Positions 25,601-32,250 of a stretch of 33,419 nucleotides of DNA are shown here, piece after piece. Every line of letters starts with the position of its first letter. The stretch's first letter is position 1. Location: positions 1 through 33,419 of IMG/VR virus record IMGVR_UViG_3300033145_003170; one strand, 5' to 3'. Below the pieces are notes generated by a model. It worked only from the letters and a program-made list of their open reading frames with translations. It made no database searches and had not been told where the DNA came from. A program made the translations under genes and the position numbers. The DNA comes from a virus.

Positions 25601-25829
25601 AACAAACGCCACCCCTTCCTATCAGTATGGTGGCTCATCGCAATTTGAGGCCCGGACAGGAATGGCCCTGGCGTTGGACGCCGCTATTCGGCAAGTAAAG
25701 AAGGATAATTGGCGGGGAAACAGGTTCAAAGAACGAGAGGTGCGTAACGCGATCAAATCCCAACTGGGAGAGAACGAAGATCTTGTGAACAAGATTTTCG
25801 AACTTGTGAAGAACCAGCATGAATACTAA
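22674..25829 (+). CDS. hsdR: Type I restriction endonuclease motor subunit
   Basis: HsdR has 1051 residues. The nuclease domain shows the PD-(D/E)xK residues D136 (RPDIVLY), E150 and K152 (GVLELKR). The SF2 translocase follows with Walker A HTQGSGKS at about 278-285, a motif Ia-type VLIITDRTELDDQIEK, the DECH box at about 389 (VFVDECHRTQSGK), GFTGTPLL, and motif VI near QAICRINRLDGDDKEYGYVI. The C-terminus is helical and binds the methylase core. All key residues are present, so the enzyme should be active. It cuts unmodified DNA after translocation. ATGA overlap with the DUF262 gene. A long open frame on the opposite strand is a coding shadow. Confidence 0.95.
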   Translation: MSTVGEREIRTQKRVISFFVDTLGYDYLGHWKDRGGNSNIEVDLLTAWLNNEGHGNKIITKVLHELDKAASVGGNKTLYDANRAFYSLLRYGVKIKPGVGAQNITAWLIDWKNPQNNNFAIAEEVTVTGENTKRPDIVLYVNGLALGVLELKRSTVSVAEGIRQNLDSQKKEFIQSFFATIQLVMAGNETEGLRYGVIETPEKYWLRWKETDAHPAAGDNPLLQELGQLCGRERLLEIVHDFIVFDAGVKKTCRHNQYFGVQAARGRVERREGGILWHTQGSGKSLIMVWLAKWIREHVRDSRVLIITDRTELDDQIEKVFKGVDEGIYRTKSGADLVHVLDASEEWLICSLIHKFGSSEEGDLDAFLEDIRSHLPKGFRAKGEVFVFVDECHRTQSGKLHEAMKALLPEAMLIGFTGTPLLKSDKRRSIETFGPYIHTYKYDEAVGDGVVLDLRYEARDIDQSITSQDKIDQWFDLKTQGLTDMAKAQLKQRWGTMKKVLSAKGRLEKIVADILMDMETRDRLKSGHGNAMLVSGSIYSACLFFEMFQKTDLAGKCAIVTSYEPSPADIKGEETGEGLTEKLRQYEIYRKMLADHFGEPEDTAMHKVEQFEQEVKKRFIEEPGQMKLLIVVDKLLTGFDAPPATYLYIDKKMQDHGLFQAICRINRLDGDDKEYGYVIDYKDLFGSLEDAIKDYTGEAFSGFDAADVEGLLKDRLEQGRQRLEDMREAIKALCEPVEPPKDTAAYLRYFCAVESGNAEQLKENEPKRVALYKLAGSFLRAYANLANEMREAGYSDAEIQEFKAEVGHYEKVREEVKLASGDYIDMKMYEPAMRHLLDTYIRAEESETLSSFDDMTLVQLIVEKGEDAVGSLPEGIRRNREAAAETIENNVRRLIIDEMAVNPRYYEKMSELLDALIAQRKQEALDYKEYLRKIVELTRQAANPGSDRSAYPNPPISSAPLRALYDNLEGLQVDPTTNATPSYQYGGSSQFEARTGMALALDAAIRQVKKDNWRGNRFKEREVRNAIKSQLGENEDLVNKIFELVKNQHEY

Positions 25830-26547
25830 ACAGAAGACCATGGAAGTTGGAGGAATTCCCGTGGAGGTTGTCCACAAGGACATCAAGAACCTCCATGTGG
25901 GTGTTTACCCTCCGTCTGGTCGAGTTCGTGTTGCGGCCCCTTTGCGCCTGGACGACGAGGCCGTGCGTCTGGCTGTCGTGTCGCGTTTGGGGTGGATCAG
26001 ACGCCAGCAAGCTGCGTTTGTAGAACAGGTGCGTCAGTCCGAGCGGGAAATTGTGACAGGGGAAAGCCACTTCTTCGCTGGGCATCGATATCGTATGGAT
26101 GTGATAGAGTCCAATGAATCCCCAAAAGTGAAATTGCTGAATAATACGACTATGGAGCTTCGTGTTCGTCCGGGGACCTCCAGAGATGGGCGTGATGCCG
26201 TCCTTCAGAAATGGTATCGGGCGAAACTCAAGGAACAACTGCCGAAGTTGATCGCCAAGTGGGAACCGGTGGTTGGGGTTTCTGTCGTGGATGCCCGGAT
26301 TAAGAGGATGAAGACCCGATGGGGTAGTTGTAACGCTGAGGCCGGTCGAATTTGGTTGAATCTGGAGTTGGTCAAGAAGCCGGCGGCCTGCTTGGAATAT
26401 ATCCTTGTCCACGAGATGGTCCATTTTCTCGAAAGACATCATAACGATCGTTTCCGAGAACTGCTCGAGGCAGCCATGCCGACTTGGCGATTGCACCGTG
26501 AAGAATTGAACCGAGCGCCGTTGGCGCATGAGGCTTGGGATTATTGA
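25819..26547 (+). CDS. YgjP-like zinc metallopeptidase (242 aa)
   Basis: The C-terminal half holds MKTRWGSCNAEAGRIWLNLE and the zinc motif HEMVH (198-202) followed by RHHNDRF, the pattern of the YgjP/DUF45 family. The N-terminal half is a beta-rich domain (IKNLHVGVYPPSGRVRVAAP). All metal ligands are present. The start overlaps hsdR by 11 nt, and there is only a weak ribosome binding site, so translation is probably coupled to hsdR. Such peptidases often follow hsdR in type I loci. Regulated proteolysis of HsdR, as ClpXP does in enteric bacteria, is an attractive but unproven role. A Met seven codons later is an alternative start. Confidence 0.88.
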   Translation: MNTKQKTMEVGGIPVEVVHKDIKNLHVGVYPPSGRVRVAAPLRLDDEAVRLAVVSRLGWIRRQQAAFVEQVRQSEREIVTGESHFFAGHRYRMDVIESNESPKVKLLNNTTMELRVRPGTSRDGRDAVLQKWYRAKLKEQLPKLIAKWEPVVGVSVVDARIKRMKTRWGSCNAEAGRIWLNLELVKKPAACLEYILVHEMVHFLERHHNDRFRELLEAAMPTWRLHREELNRAPLAHEAWDY

Positions 26548-26606
26548 TGCTCATGAGTGGTTTCCGTTGTGTGATATCTTCATGCCAAGACAGTTAGGAG
26601 CTGCTT

Positions 26607-27308
26607 TTGAAAATTGATGTTTATTGCGACGAAAGCCATCCAGACCTCTTTGCTTCTGGGGGCTCAGAGTTTTCTTTTATGGTCCTCGGTGGACTTTGGT
26701 GTGCCCGTGGATTTCGAGACCAATTCAAGTCGGAAATCCACCATCTGAGGGATAAACACCAATATGGGGGAGAATTCAAATGGCAAAAAGTCACGCCAGC
26801 CAAGGCGGGGTTTTATCTAGATTTGATCGATTGGTTTTTCGACAAAGGGGACGATCTAAGATTCCGATGCATCGTAATTGACAAGAATAAGGTAGACCTT
26901 GCCAAATACCACGACGATGACCAGGAACTGGGGTTTTATAAATTCTACTATCAGCTCTTGAAACACTGGATAAAGCCGAGTAATAGCTATCAGGTCTTTC
27001 TGGATTTCAAAACAAATAGACAGCGAGATCGACTCGACGTCCTTCACCGTTGTTTGGGACATGCATGTCCCAATTCCGAAGTAATCGGGGTTCAAGCAAT
27101 TCGATCACGCGAATCGGTCCTAATTCAGGTTGCCGATTTTCTTACGGGTGCTGCTTCTGCCAGCCTCAACAGGTCTATTTTATCTAGCGACAGTAAGCGA
27201 AAGGTAATTTCTGAAATTGAAAGTCGGTTGGGCGGTGGAATTCGGTCAACTGTAAAGTGGGAAAAGAAGTTCAATGTGTTTGCGATTCAACTGAACGGAG
27301 GCTGGTGA
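26607..27308 (+). CDS. DUF3800 protein, RNase H-like fold (233 aa)
   Basis: Starts at TTG 26607 with TAGGAG six bases upstream. No ATG in this frame precedes the domain. DUF3800 hallmarks are the N-terminal DVYCDESHPD with Asp-Glu-Ser, a middle strand VFLDFKTNRQRDRLD and a C-terminal ESVLIQVADFLTGAASASLN with Asp. The acidic residues are placed as in an RNase H-like nuclease active site. DUF3800 genes are frequent in defence islands and mobile elements, and some act in phage defence, but no common activity is established. The next gene begins directly after the stop. The pair is about 60 bp downstream of the RM operon and slightly more AT-rich. Confidence 0.85.
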   Translation: MKIDVYCDESHPDLFASGGSEFSFMVLGGLWCARGFRDQFKSEIHHLRDKHQYGGEFKWQKVTPAKAGFYLDLIDWFFDKGDDLRFRCIVIDKNKVDLAKYHDDDQELGFYKFYYQLLKHWIKPSNSYQVFLDFKTNRQRDRLDVLHRCLGHACPNSEVIGVQAIRSRESVLIQVADFLTGAASASLNRSILSSDSKRKVISEIESRLGGGIRSTVKWEKKFNVFAIQLNGGW

Positions 27309-27746
27309 ATGGGGCGCCGGCCAGCTCTGGTCGAATATAATTCGGTGCAGGAATATCGAAACTATTTCGAAGAGGTCTATTGCCAAGGCCCGATCGAAAC
27401 ACATGACGGGATCTTGGTACGGTTTCGTAAACAACAATTCGACCATGCCTTCTTTGAGTCGATTGCCGGGGCTAAAGACAGCGTTTTTTCAAATCCACGC
27501 GCTCAGCGCGTCGATTGGATCAAGTGGACCTTGGAAAACCCCAATGCCGAATTGTATGTTGGTTGGGACAACAAACGGAAACGGACGACTCCCAACCGGC
27601 GTGTGGCAATTGTGAACGACGACTATGTTGTCATAATCCGGTTGGGCCGCGGTGATCGAGCTGAGTTTGTAACGGCTTTTGTTGCGGACCACGGGACGAT
27701 TGGGAAGATTAGGCTAAATGGTCGATGGGCAAAAAAATACCGCTGA
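27309..27746 (+). CDS. BECR-fold-like nuclease candidate (145 aa)
   Basis: The ATG directly follows the TGA of the DUF3800 gene, with GGAGG seven bases upstream, so the two are coupled. The protein contains DGILVRFRKQQFDHAFFES, RAQRVDWIKWTLENPNAELY and VAIVNDDYVVIIRLGRGDRA, ending in Arg/Lys-rich NGRWAKKYR. This pattern, a helix with His, then a Trp-Ile-Lys helix and a final hairpin, resembles phage-type BECR (Barnase-EndoU-colicin-RelE) nuclease domains. I recall similar proteins encoded beside DUF3800 genes. Candidate residues are H53 and the later Arg/Lys pairs, but no active site can be named with confidence. The last codons form one arm of a hairpin (see terminator). Confidence 0.6.
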   Translation: MGRRPALVEYNSVQEYRNYFEEVYCQGPIETHDGILVRFRKQQFDHAFFESIAGAKDSVFSNPRAQRVDWIKWTLENPNAELYVGWDNKRKRTTPNRRVAIVNDDYVVIIRLGRGDRAEFVTAFVADHGTIGKIRLNGRWAKKYR

Positions 27747-27769
27747 TTCGCCAGGCGGGCTCAGCGGTA
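27731..27769 (-). terminator. Factor-independent terminator for the leftward recombinase transcript
   Basis: On the minus strand a perfect 9-bp stem (TACCGCTGA with TCAGCGGTA, 14-nt loop) is followed directly by seven T. This is a standard intrinsic terminator about 220 bp after the recombinase stop. It overlaps the last codons of the BECR-like gene on the plus strand, where the stem includes the TGA stop. On the plus strand the run of A precedes the stem, so it would not terminate well in that direction. Confidence 0.75.
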
Positions 27770-27815
27770 AAGCCTTTAAAGATTCCACTGCCGCTGGCAG
27801 AGAACTAATGTAAAT

Positions 27816-28049
27816 CTACCAGAAGTTATCGACAGCGTCAACGAGTTCCTTTAGCTTTATTTGGTGCTGTGGCTTCATTTCGATGATGTAGACGCTGTAA
27901 CTTGTTTTTGTAAAGCAGGTTATCATCGTTTGGAAAATATCGGTCCAGACCAGTTTGTTTGTGGGCTGAATATCGTCTTCTGGAATCAGGCACGCATTTT
28001 CTTGCAATATGAATCGATGCACACTATTTTGACCGAACAAGCTTCCCAA
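27816..28049 (-). CDS. Possible small protein downstream of the recombinase (77 aa)
   Basis: An open frame overlaps the last 64 bases of the recombinase gene in the -1 frame and ends 47 bp before the terminator. The start would be TTG 28049, with no clear ribosome binding site, so coupling or nothing are the options. The product looks protein-like (VYIIEMKPQHQIKLKELVDA) and is acidic and AT-rich in codons. Family not recognised. Without it, the stretch 27770-27985 holds no gene. Confidence 0.3.
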   Translation of the reverse strand: MGSLFGQNSVHRFILQENACLIPEDDIQPTNKLVWTDIFQTMITCFTKTSYSVYIIEMKPQHQIKLKELVDAVDNFW

Positions 28050-29581
28050 GAGTTCGATAAGGGTATCGATCGGGGAGCCAAATGTTCCGGTCTACGAATA
28101 GAGCTCTGATTCGGTAACCCGTACCAGATCTCGATCGTACGCCGATCATGAACAAGGACCTTCTTCACGAGGCGGCGAAGAAGGTCCTTTTTCTGTGGGT
28201 TGGTCCCCTCCGTCATCACGTTTTCCAGCTCATCCAACATCCCTGCGAGCATGTTCTTGTCGATGGCTTCGATATCCAGCTGCTTCCGCCTTGTATCCAG
28301 GTCGTGTTTTTCAGCCTGAAGTTCGGCGATCCGGGCGTTCAGGTCGTCGACCTTCCGGGTGCAGACCTCTGGCTTGAGGGTCTCGGCTTCGAAGGCTGCG
28401 AAGTAACGGTCGATCGTGGCCCGAGCCTTGGTGATCTTGGCCTCGACGTTGGCGATCTCTTTCTCCAGCGATGGCTTCTCGGCACAAAGACGAACGTTGG
28501 CCTCCGCCCAGATGCGGGCCAGGAAGGACTCGTCCTGAAGTATGGCTTTGATGTCCTTCAGGATTGCACTTTCAAGCAGGTCGGCACGCACGTAGTCCTG
28601 GTCGCAGTCCGCTTTGTTCATCCAGCGTTTGTTGCAGATGTAGTACGGGAACTTCTTGTCCTTCTTTTGGGTACTGACGCCAATCATGTGGGATTTGCAA
28701 CGGGCGCACTTGATGATACCGGTGAGCAGTCTTTCCTCTCCGTTGTGGAAACGACGTCCATTCAGATCGCCAACTCGAGTCTTCATGATCGCTTGGGCTT
28801 TATTGAAGATGGTATCAGAGACGAGAGCCTGGTGATTACCCTCGTAGACCGCATCGTTCCAGCGGAGCTTTCCGATATAGAGCGGGCTTTTGATGATGTG
28901 CAGGATGACCCGCTTGTCCCATTTCTTGCCGCTACGTTTTCGGTGGCCCGCTAGGTTCAACTTTCGGCAAATCGTGTGCGTGCCTTCATGGCCGAGTGAG
29001 TACATCTGGAACATTTTCCGGACGATGACTGCTTCTTCCTCGTTGATGATCAATCCCTGTTCGGGGTCGAGTTGGTATCCGAACGGCACGACCCCTCCGA
29101 CCCAGGCCCCGCTCTTTGCCTTCTTTTCCATTCCGACCTTGGTACGCTCAACAATGGTTGCGTGCTCAAACTCGGCAAAGACCCCCAGCATCTGGAGCAT
29201 CATCTTGCCGGCTGCGTTGGCGGTGTCGAACGGCTCGGTGATGGATTTTAGGACGACGTGGTTCTTGGTGAGTTCGTCCACCATGAGGGCGAGTTCCCGA
29301 ACCTTGCGTGACAAGCGGTCGACGCGGAAAACCAAGAGCGTATCGAAGGCCTGGGATTCGGCGTCGAAGAGCATCTCCTCGAGACCGGGGCGGTTCATGT
29401 GAGTGCCGCTCTCGGTGTCGCGGTAGATTTTGTGGAGGCGCCAGTCGTCGCCCCACTGGGATTTGCAGAAGGCTTCAAGCCGCTCGGACTGGGCACCGAG
29501 GGAGTATTTCTGGTGGTCCTCGTCGGTGGAGATCCGGATGTAGAAGGACACACGGTGTGGGGTCTGATGACGTTCTTGCAA
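27986..29581 (-). CDS. Large serine recombinase (phage integrase type, 531 aa)
   Basis: Start TTG 29581 is chosen because AGGAGG lies six bases before it. An ATG seven codons earlier would place that site inside the gene. Catalytic Ser18 is in FYIRISTDEDHQKYSLGAQ, with conserved Arg in FRVDRLSRKVRE and the E-helix ERTKVGMEKKAKSGAWVGG. The recombinase domain follows (GVVPFGYQLDPEQGLIINEE, TICRKLNLAG), then the zinc ribbon (KCARCKSHMIG ... YICNKRW ... DCDQDY) and a coiled coil at about 370-470. This is the full set for an integrase that joins attP and attB. It is probably the integrase of this element. C-terminal 30 residues (HLAPRSIPLSNS) are unconserved. Confidence 0.92.
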   Translation of the reverse strand: MQERHQTPHRVSFYIRISTDEDHQKYSLGAQSERLEAFCKSQWGDDWRLHKIYRDTESGTHMNRPGLEEMLFDAESQAFDTLLVFRVDRLSRKVRELALMVDELTKNHVVLKSITEPFDTANAAGKMMLQMLGVFAEFEHATIVERTKVGMEKKAKSGAWVGGVVPFGYQLDPEQGLIINEEEAVIVRKMFQMYSLGHEGTHTICRKLNLAGHRKRSGKKWDKRVILHIIKSPLYIGKLRWNDAVYEGNHQALVSDTIFNKAQAIMKTRVGDLNGRRFHNGEERLLTGIIKCARCKSHMIGVSTQKKDKKFPYYICNKRWMNKADCDQDYVRADLLESAILKDIKAILQDESFLARIWAEANVRLCAEKPSLEKEIANVEAKITKARATIDRYFAAFEAETLKPEVCTRKVDDLNARIAELQAEKHDLDTRRKQLDIEAIDKNMLAGMLDELENVMTEGTNPQKKDLLRRLVKKVLVHDRRTIEIWYGLPNQSSIRRPEHLAPRSIPLSNSWEACSVKIVCIDSYCKKMRA

Positions 29582-29684
29582 GTGTAACCTCCTAAAAAAC
29601 ATGCACTTGGGGAGGATTTAGCCCCATTCAGTCCTACCTCTGAACTACCCTCACATCAAGGCAATCCAGATAGTAAAGGGCTGC

Positions 29685-29710
29685 TTAGTGTCCCAGACCG
29701 GGACAACTAA
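29685..29710. repeat. Near-perfect inverted repeat upstream of the recombinase gene
   Basis: TTAGTGTCCC and GGGACAACTAA flank AGACC and are complementary except for one unpaired base. It lies about 105 bp upstream of the recombinase start. Serine integrase att sites are imperfect dyads of 30-50 bp often placed beside the gene, so this may be an att core or a regulator site. Further dyads (ATTCGA/TCGAAT 29717-29734, ACCGAA/TTCGGT 29722-29744) crowd the same gap. Confidence 0.45.
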
Positions 29711-29769
29711 CGGTGCATTCGACCGAAATCGAATCGGCTTCGGTGTGTTTCTCAGGAGGTGAACCTGGA

Positions 29770-30225
29770 TCAGGCCTGGGGCACCAAGAGGGCGTGGGTC
29801 TTGATGAGCTCAACCTTCGGGTCCAGTTCGACGGACCGGCCAATGACCCTGGCATCAAGAACACGGCGGACGCACTGACCGATCTGACGGTGGAGGGTCC
29901 ACCTTAGATCATCGTTCTCTTTCCCTGAAGGGTCGGTGATGGCGGCCTGATAGTCTTTCCGAATGGCCAAGTCATCCCTGATCTGTCGGAAGACGGACAG
30001 GGTAACGTCCTGTGGAAAACTGTCCTTGTTCGGGTATTGGTTCGTCAGCCACTGTGCGATCTGTTTCAGCAATTCCATCCTGGGATTGGCGTCCATTCCT
30101 ATCTCCTTTCGAAGTCCGGCCTCCACGATATCTGCAAACGTGAGACCAAGTGACACGGCTTTCAGCTCGGTGGCTTCCACTACTTGGCGGGGCAATCTGA
30201 CCGACTTGACTACTTGCTCGTCCAT
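29770..30225 (-). CDS. Ribbon-helix-helix DNA-binding protein with C-terminal domain (151 aa)
   Basis: Start ATG 30225 has AGGAGG five bases upstream. The extra in-frame residues further upstream are rejected. Residues 1-45 (DEQVVKSVRLPRQVVEATEL, then LGLTFADIVEAGLRKEI) are a ribbon-helix-helix: a short strand followed by two helices, a dimeric DNA-binding fold as in Arc and CopG. Residues 50-151 are mostly helical (MELLKQIAQWLTNQYPNKDS) and unassigned. The gene is divergent from lexA with promoters facing apart. It may regulate the lexA region or the adjacent recombinase. It could also be an antitoxin, but no toxin gene lies beside it. Confidence 0.75.
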   Translation of the reverse strand: MDEQVVKSVRLPRQVVEATELKAVSLGLTFADIVEAGLRKEIGMDANPRMELLKQIAQWLTNQYPNKDSFPQDVTLSVFRQIRDDLAIRKDYQAAITDPSGKENDDLRWTLHRQIGQCVRRVLDARVIGRSVELDPKVELIKTHALLVPQA

Positions 30226-30248
30226 GATTTCCTCCTGATTGTGACACA

Positions 30249-30277
30249 ACTATAATCAAGCGTATTACACTTGTCAT
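30249..30277 (-). promoter_or_regulatory. Promoter of the ribbon-helix-helix gene
   Basis: On the minus strand ATGACA (30277-30272) and TATAGT (30254-30249) are separated by 17 bp. The -35 overlaps one of two direct copies of TGTCATG (30272-30278 and 30287-30293), 15 bp apart, and lies between the arms TATTAC and GTAATA (30263-30285). Repeats of this size and spacing suit a ribbon-helix-helix regulator, so autoregulation is likely. Confidence 0.5.
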
Positions 30278-30353
30278 GCGTAATAGTGTCATGTCGGTCG
30301 CCGAGTTATATATCAGAAGAAGTCCAAGATGAACACACCTCTATTCTTCGAAC

Positions 30354-30382
30354 TTGACACCTAACGATCGTTAGGGGATATT
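30354..30382 (+). promoter_or_regulatory. lexA promoter with palindromic operator between -35 and -10
   Basis: TTGACA (30354-30359) is followed by a 17-bp spacer and GATATT (30377-30382). The spacer is filled by a perfect 16-bp palindrome, CCTAACGATCGTTAGG (30360-30375). This is the position of a LexA box in an autoregulated lexA promoter. The sequence differs from the enterobacterial CTG-N10-CAG box and from the Gram-positive GAAC-N4-GTTC box. Confidence 0.7.
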
Positions 30383-30418
30383 CCACGGGTTTCGGCCCTC
30401 CCAAAGGAGAACCAAAAC

Positions 30419-31045
30419 ATGGCAAAACTTGAATCTAGACTGCCAACGCCCCGGCAGCTGGAGATCCTGGATTGGATAAAGACCTTCATCCACGGTCATG
30501 GCATGCCTCCGACGGTGCGTGAGATCGGGAGCGCCTTCAACATCAAGAGTTCCAGTGTTTTCGACTTGTTGAAGGCGTTGGAACAAAAAGGGCATCTTCG
30601 CCGTGGTGGTCTTGGGGCCCGCTCTCTGGTCCTCGAGGGGCACGGCCATCATCATGAGTGCAGTTGCGAAGAGGTCAGGGTAGTGGGGCGAATCCGTGCC
30701 GGCCACCTCATCGAGGCGATCGAAGATGACTGCGGTACCATCACTGTGAAGCGGGCTCTCCTCCGCGGCTGTGAGGCTTTCGCGCTGCGAGTCGCAGGCA
30801 GCAGTATGATCGAGGCCGGGATTCTTGATGGTGATTTTGTGGTCGTGCGGAAGCAGGAGACTGCCGACGACGGAGATATCGTCGTGGCACTCATAGAGAA
30901 CGAGGCAACGTTGAAGCGCCTGTATAAAGATTCGGACGGAGTGCGGCTTGAGCCCGCTAACCGAGATTGGTCCACTATCGTTGTACGGTCAGGGGAATTC
31001 AGGGTTCAGGGTAAGGTTATAGGCGTACAGAGACTACTAGACTAG
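30419..31045 (+). CDS. lexA: LexA-type repressor with self-cleaving S24 domain
   Basis: AAAGGAGA precedes the ATG. Residues 8-70 are the LexA winged helix (PTPRQLEILDWIKTFIHGHG, PPTVREIGSAFNI, LKALEQKGHLRRG). Residues 85-208 are the peptidase domain with cleavage site Ala94-Gly95 (GRIRAGHLIEAIED), nucleophile Ser129 (AGSSMIEAGILDGD) and general base Lys166 (EATLKRLYK). All catalytic parts are intact, so RecA-stimulated self-cleavage is expected after DNA damage. The linker (EGHGHHHECSCE) is His/Cys-rich. Whether this is the host's main LexA or a copy carried by the element is not known. Two unknown genes follow 26 bp downstream in the same direction. Confidence 0.93.
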   Translation: MAKLESRLPTPRQLEILDWIKTFIHGHGMPPTVREIGSAFNIKSSSVFDLLKALEQKGHLRRGGLGARSLVLEGHGHHHECSCEEVRVVGRIRAGHLIEAIEDDCGTITVKRALLRGCEAFALRVAGSSMIEAGILDGDFVVVRKQETADDGDIVVALIENEATLKRLYKDSDGVRLEPANRDWSTIVVRSGEFRVQGKVIGVQRLLD

Positions 31046-31071
31046 ACACTTCGATAAGTAAGGAGTGATTT

Positions 31072-32250
31072 ATGGCAAGCGAATACGCACAAAAACAGTA
31101 TCTCAGACAAGCAGAGATCGTGTTGCTCAGACAATACTTTGAGGCACGAGGCGAACTCGACAGTCTGAACTGGGAAGACCTATCGGAGGCGGACGTCACC
31201 CCAATACATGAAGCATGGCAGATACTCCCCGAGCTGTCTCTGGCTGAAATCGATGACGACTTCAGAAGTATTTTTGATCTCGCTTCTACGGACGGCACAC
31301 GAACTCTTATCGAGGAAGGCCATTTCCACAAGATCGATTTGAAACCTCATCTCGACGCCCAAGAAGGTTTCATCAACAAGGCATTTTGGGTGTTTTTGAA
31401 TCACAGGAGGGTTTTTGACGTCGCCCACATTCTGGATCGTTCAGACCATTTCAACCGACGATATTGGCGGAAGCGAAAGGGTCTTCCGAAGAAGAAACCT
31501 GATCTGTCACCGGCTGCAATCACCGAGCTGGAACATTCGATTTCCACGTACTATAGAGAAAAGCAAGGGCGCGGCAGGCACTGTCATGTCGACAAGTATC
31601 TTCGAGGCAATCGCTACCATTACTTTTTTGCTTATCCGCAGGACTACACGGACACCTTCGTTGGTTTCGACGGTGATGGAAAATTTGAACGTAAACGTCA
31701 GAATCCGGCTTTCGAGGTGGTATATGTGTATGATCCCGATGACGGTACCCTCGACCTATATGCTCAGGGGGGGAAGGACATTAAGAAAGACTTGCAGGAA
31801 CTGTTTGCGCGGACGGTTTTACATGAGGAACTCGGAGAAGAGGACAGCAATTCGCAGCCTTACGAACTAAACCCACTGAAGAAACGCAGCTTTAAGTTTC
31901 CGACCGACCCAGCCGATCGTGTCATTGAGGTCAGAATCAAGGAGCTGCGCCTGTCTATTGTCGGTAGCGCGCGCAATCGGATCACGTTCGAAGCAACGCC
32001 GACCGGCGCAACAGACGAGATTTACGGATTTATTGAGAAGGCCCTCCACGAAGACCGGCTTCCTATGGCAATGGTAAACGTGAGCTCTGCCGTGATCCAG
32101 GTTCGCTTCGATAACACCGGAGGAAAGGGAAGAGCGACGAAAACTGTGACGTTCCGAATCTCCTATCCCGATTCCTGCAACCTCAAGGACAAACCAGAGC
32201 ACTTGATTGTGAAGAAGTACCTGAAGGTGTGGGGGATTGAACGTGCTTGA
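31072..32250 (+). CDS. Unknown protein A of the lexA operon (392 aa)
   Basis: TAAGGAG lies seven bases before the ATG and 26 bp after lexA, so co-transcription under the LexA operator is likely. I do not recognise a family. The N-terminal 90 residues are acidic and helical. A basic patch follows at about 128-142 (FNRRYWRKRKGLPKKK). Then comes a His/Tyr/Arg-rich segment at 166-192 (GRGRHCHVDKYLRGNRYHYF, then FAYPQDY) leading into strands with Asp-rich turns (FEVVYVYDPDDGTLDLY). The C-terminal 100 residues are strands and helices ending LIVKKYLKVWGI. No signal peptide or membrane helix. Basic patch and strands suggest nucleic acid binding, which is inference. It overlaps the next gene by eight bases. 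Confidence 0.85.
   Translation: MASEYAQKQYLRQAEIVLLRQYFEARGELDSLNWEDLSEADVTPIHEAWQILPELSLAEIDDDFRSIFDLASTDGTRTLIEEGHFHKIDLKPHLDAQEGFINKAFWVFLNHRRVFDVAHILDRSDHFNRRYWRKRKGLPKKKPDLSPAAITELEHSISTYYREKQGRGRHCHVDKYLRGNRYHYFFAYPQDYTDTFVGFDGDGKFERKRQNPAFEVVYVYDPDDGTLDLYAQGGKDIKKDLQELFARTVLHEELGEEDSNSQPYELNPLKKRSFKFPTDPADRVIEVRIKELRLSIVGSARNRITFEATPTGATDEIYGFIEKALHEDRLPMAMVNVSSAVIQVRFDNTGGKGRATKTVTFRISYPDSCNLKDKPEHLIVKKYLKVWGIERA

Noticed and set aside
27731-27746. A-AAA-AAA heptamer followed by a hairpin, a possible -1 frameshift adding about 23 residues to the BECR-like protein
   Set aside because: The stem starts with no spacer after the heptamer and is better explained as a minus-strand terminator with its T run; kept only as a remote option.
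28148-28954. 268-codon plus-strand frame opposite the serine recombinase
   Set aside because: The recombinase frame has all family motifs; the opposite frame has none.
29582-29602. ATG start seven codons upstream for the recombinase
   Set aside because: The AGGAGG site lies between this ATG and the TTG at 29581, so it serves the TTG.
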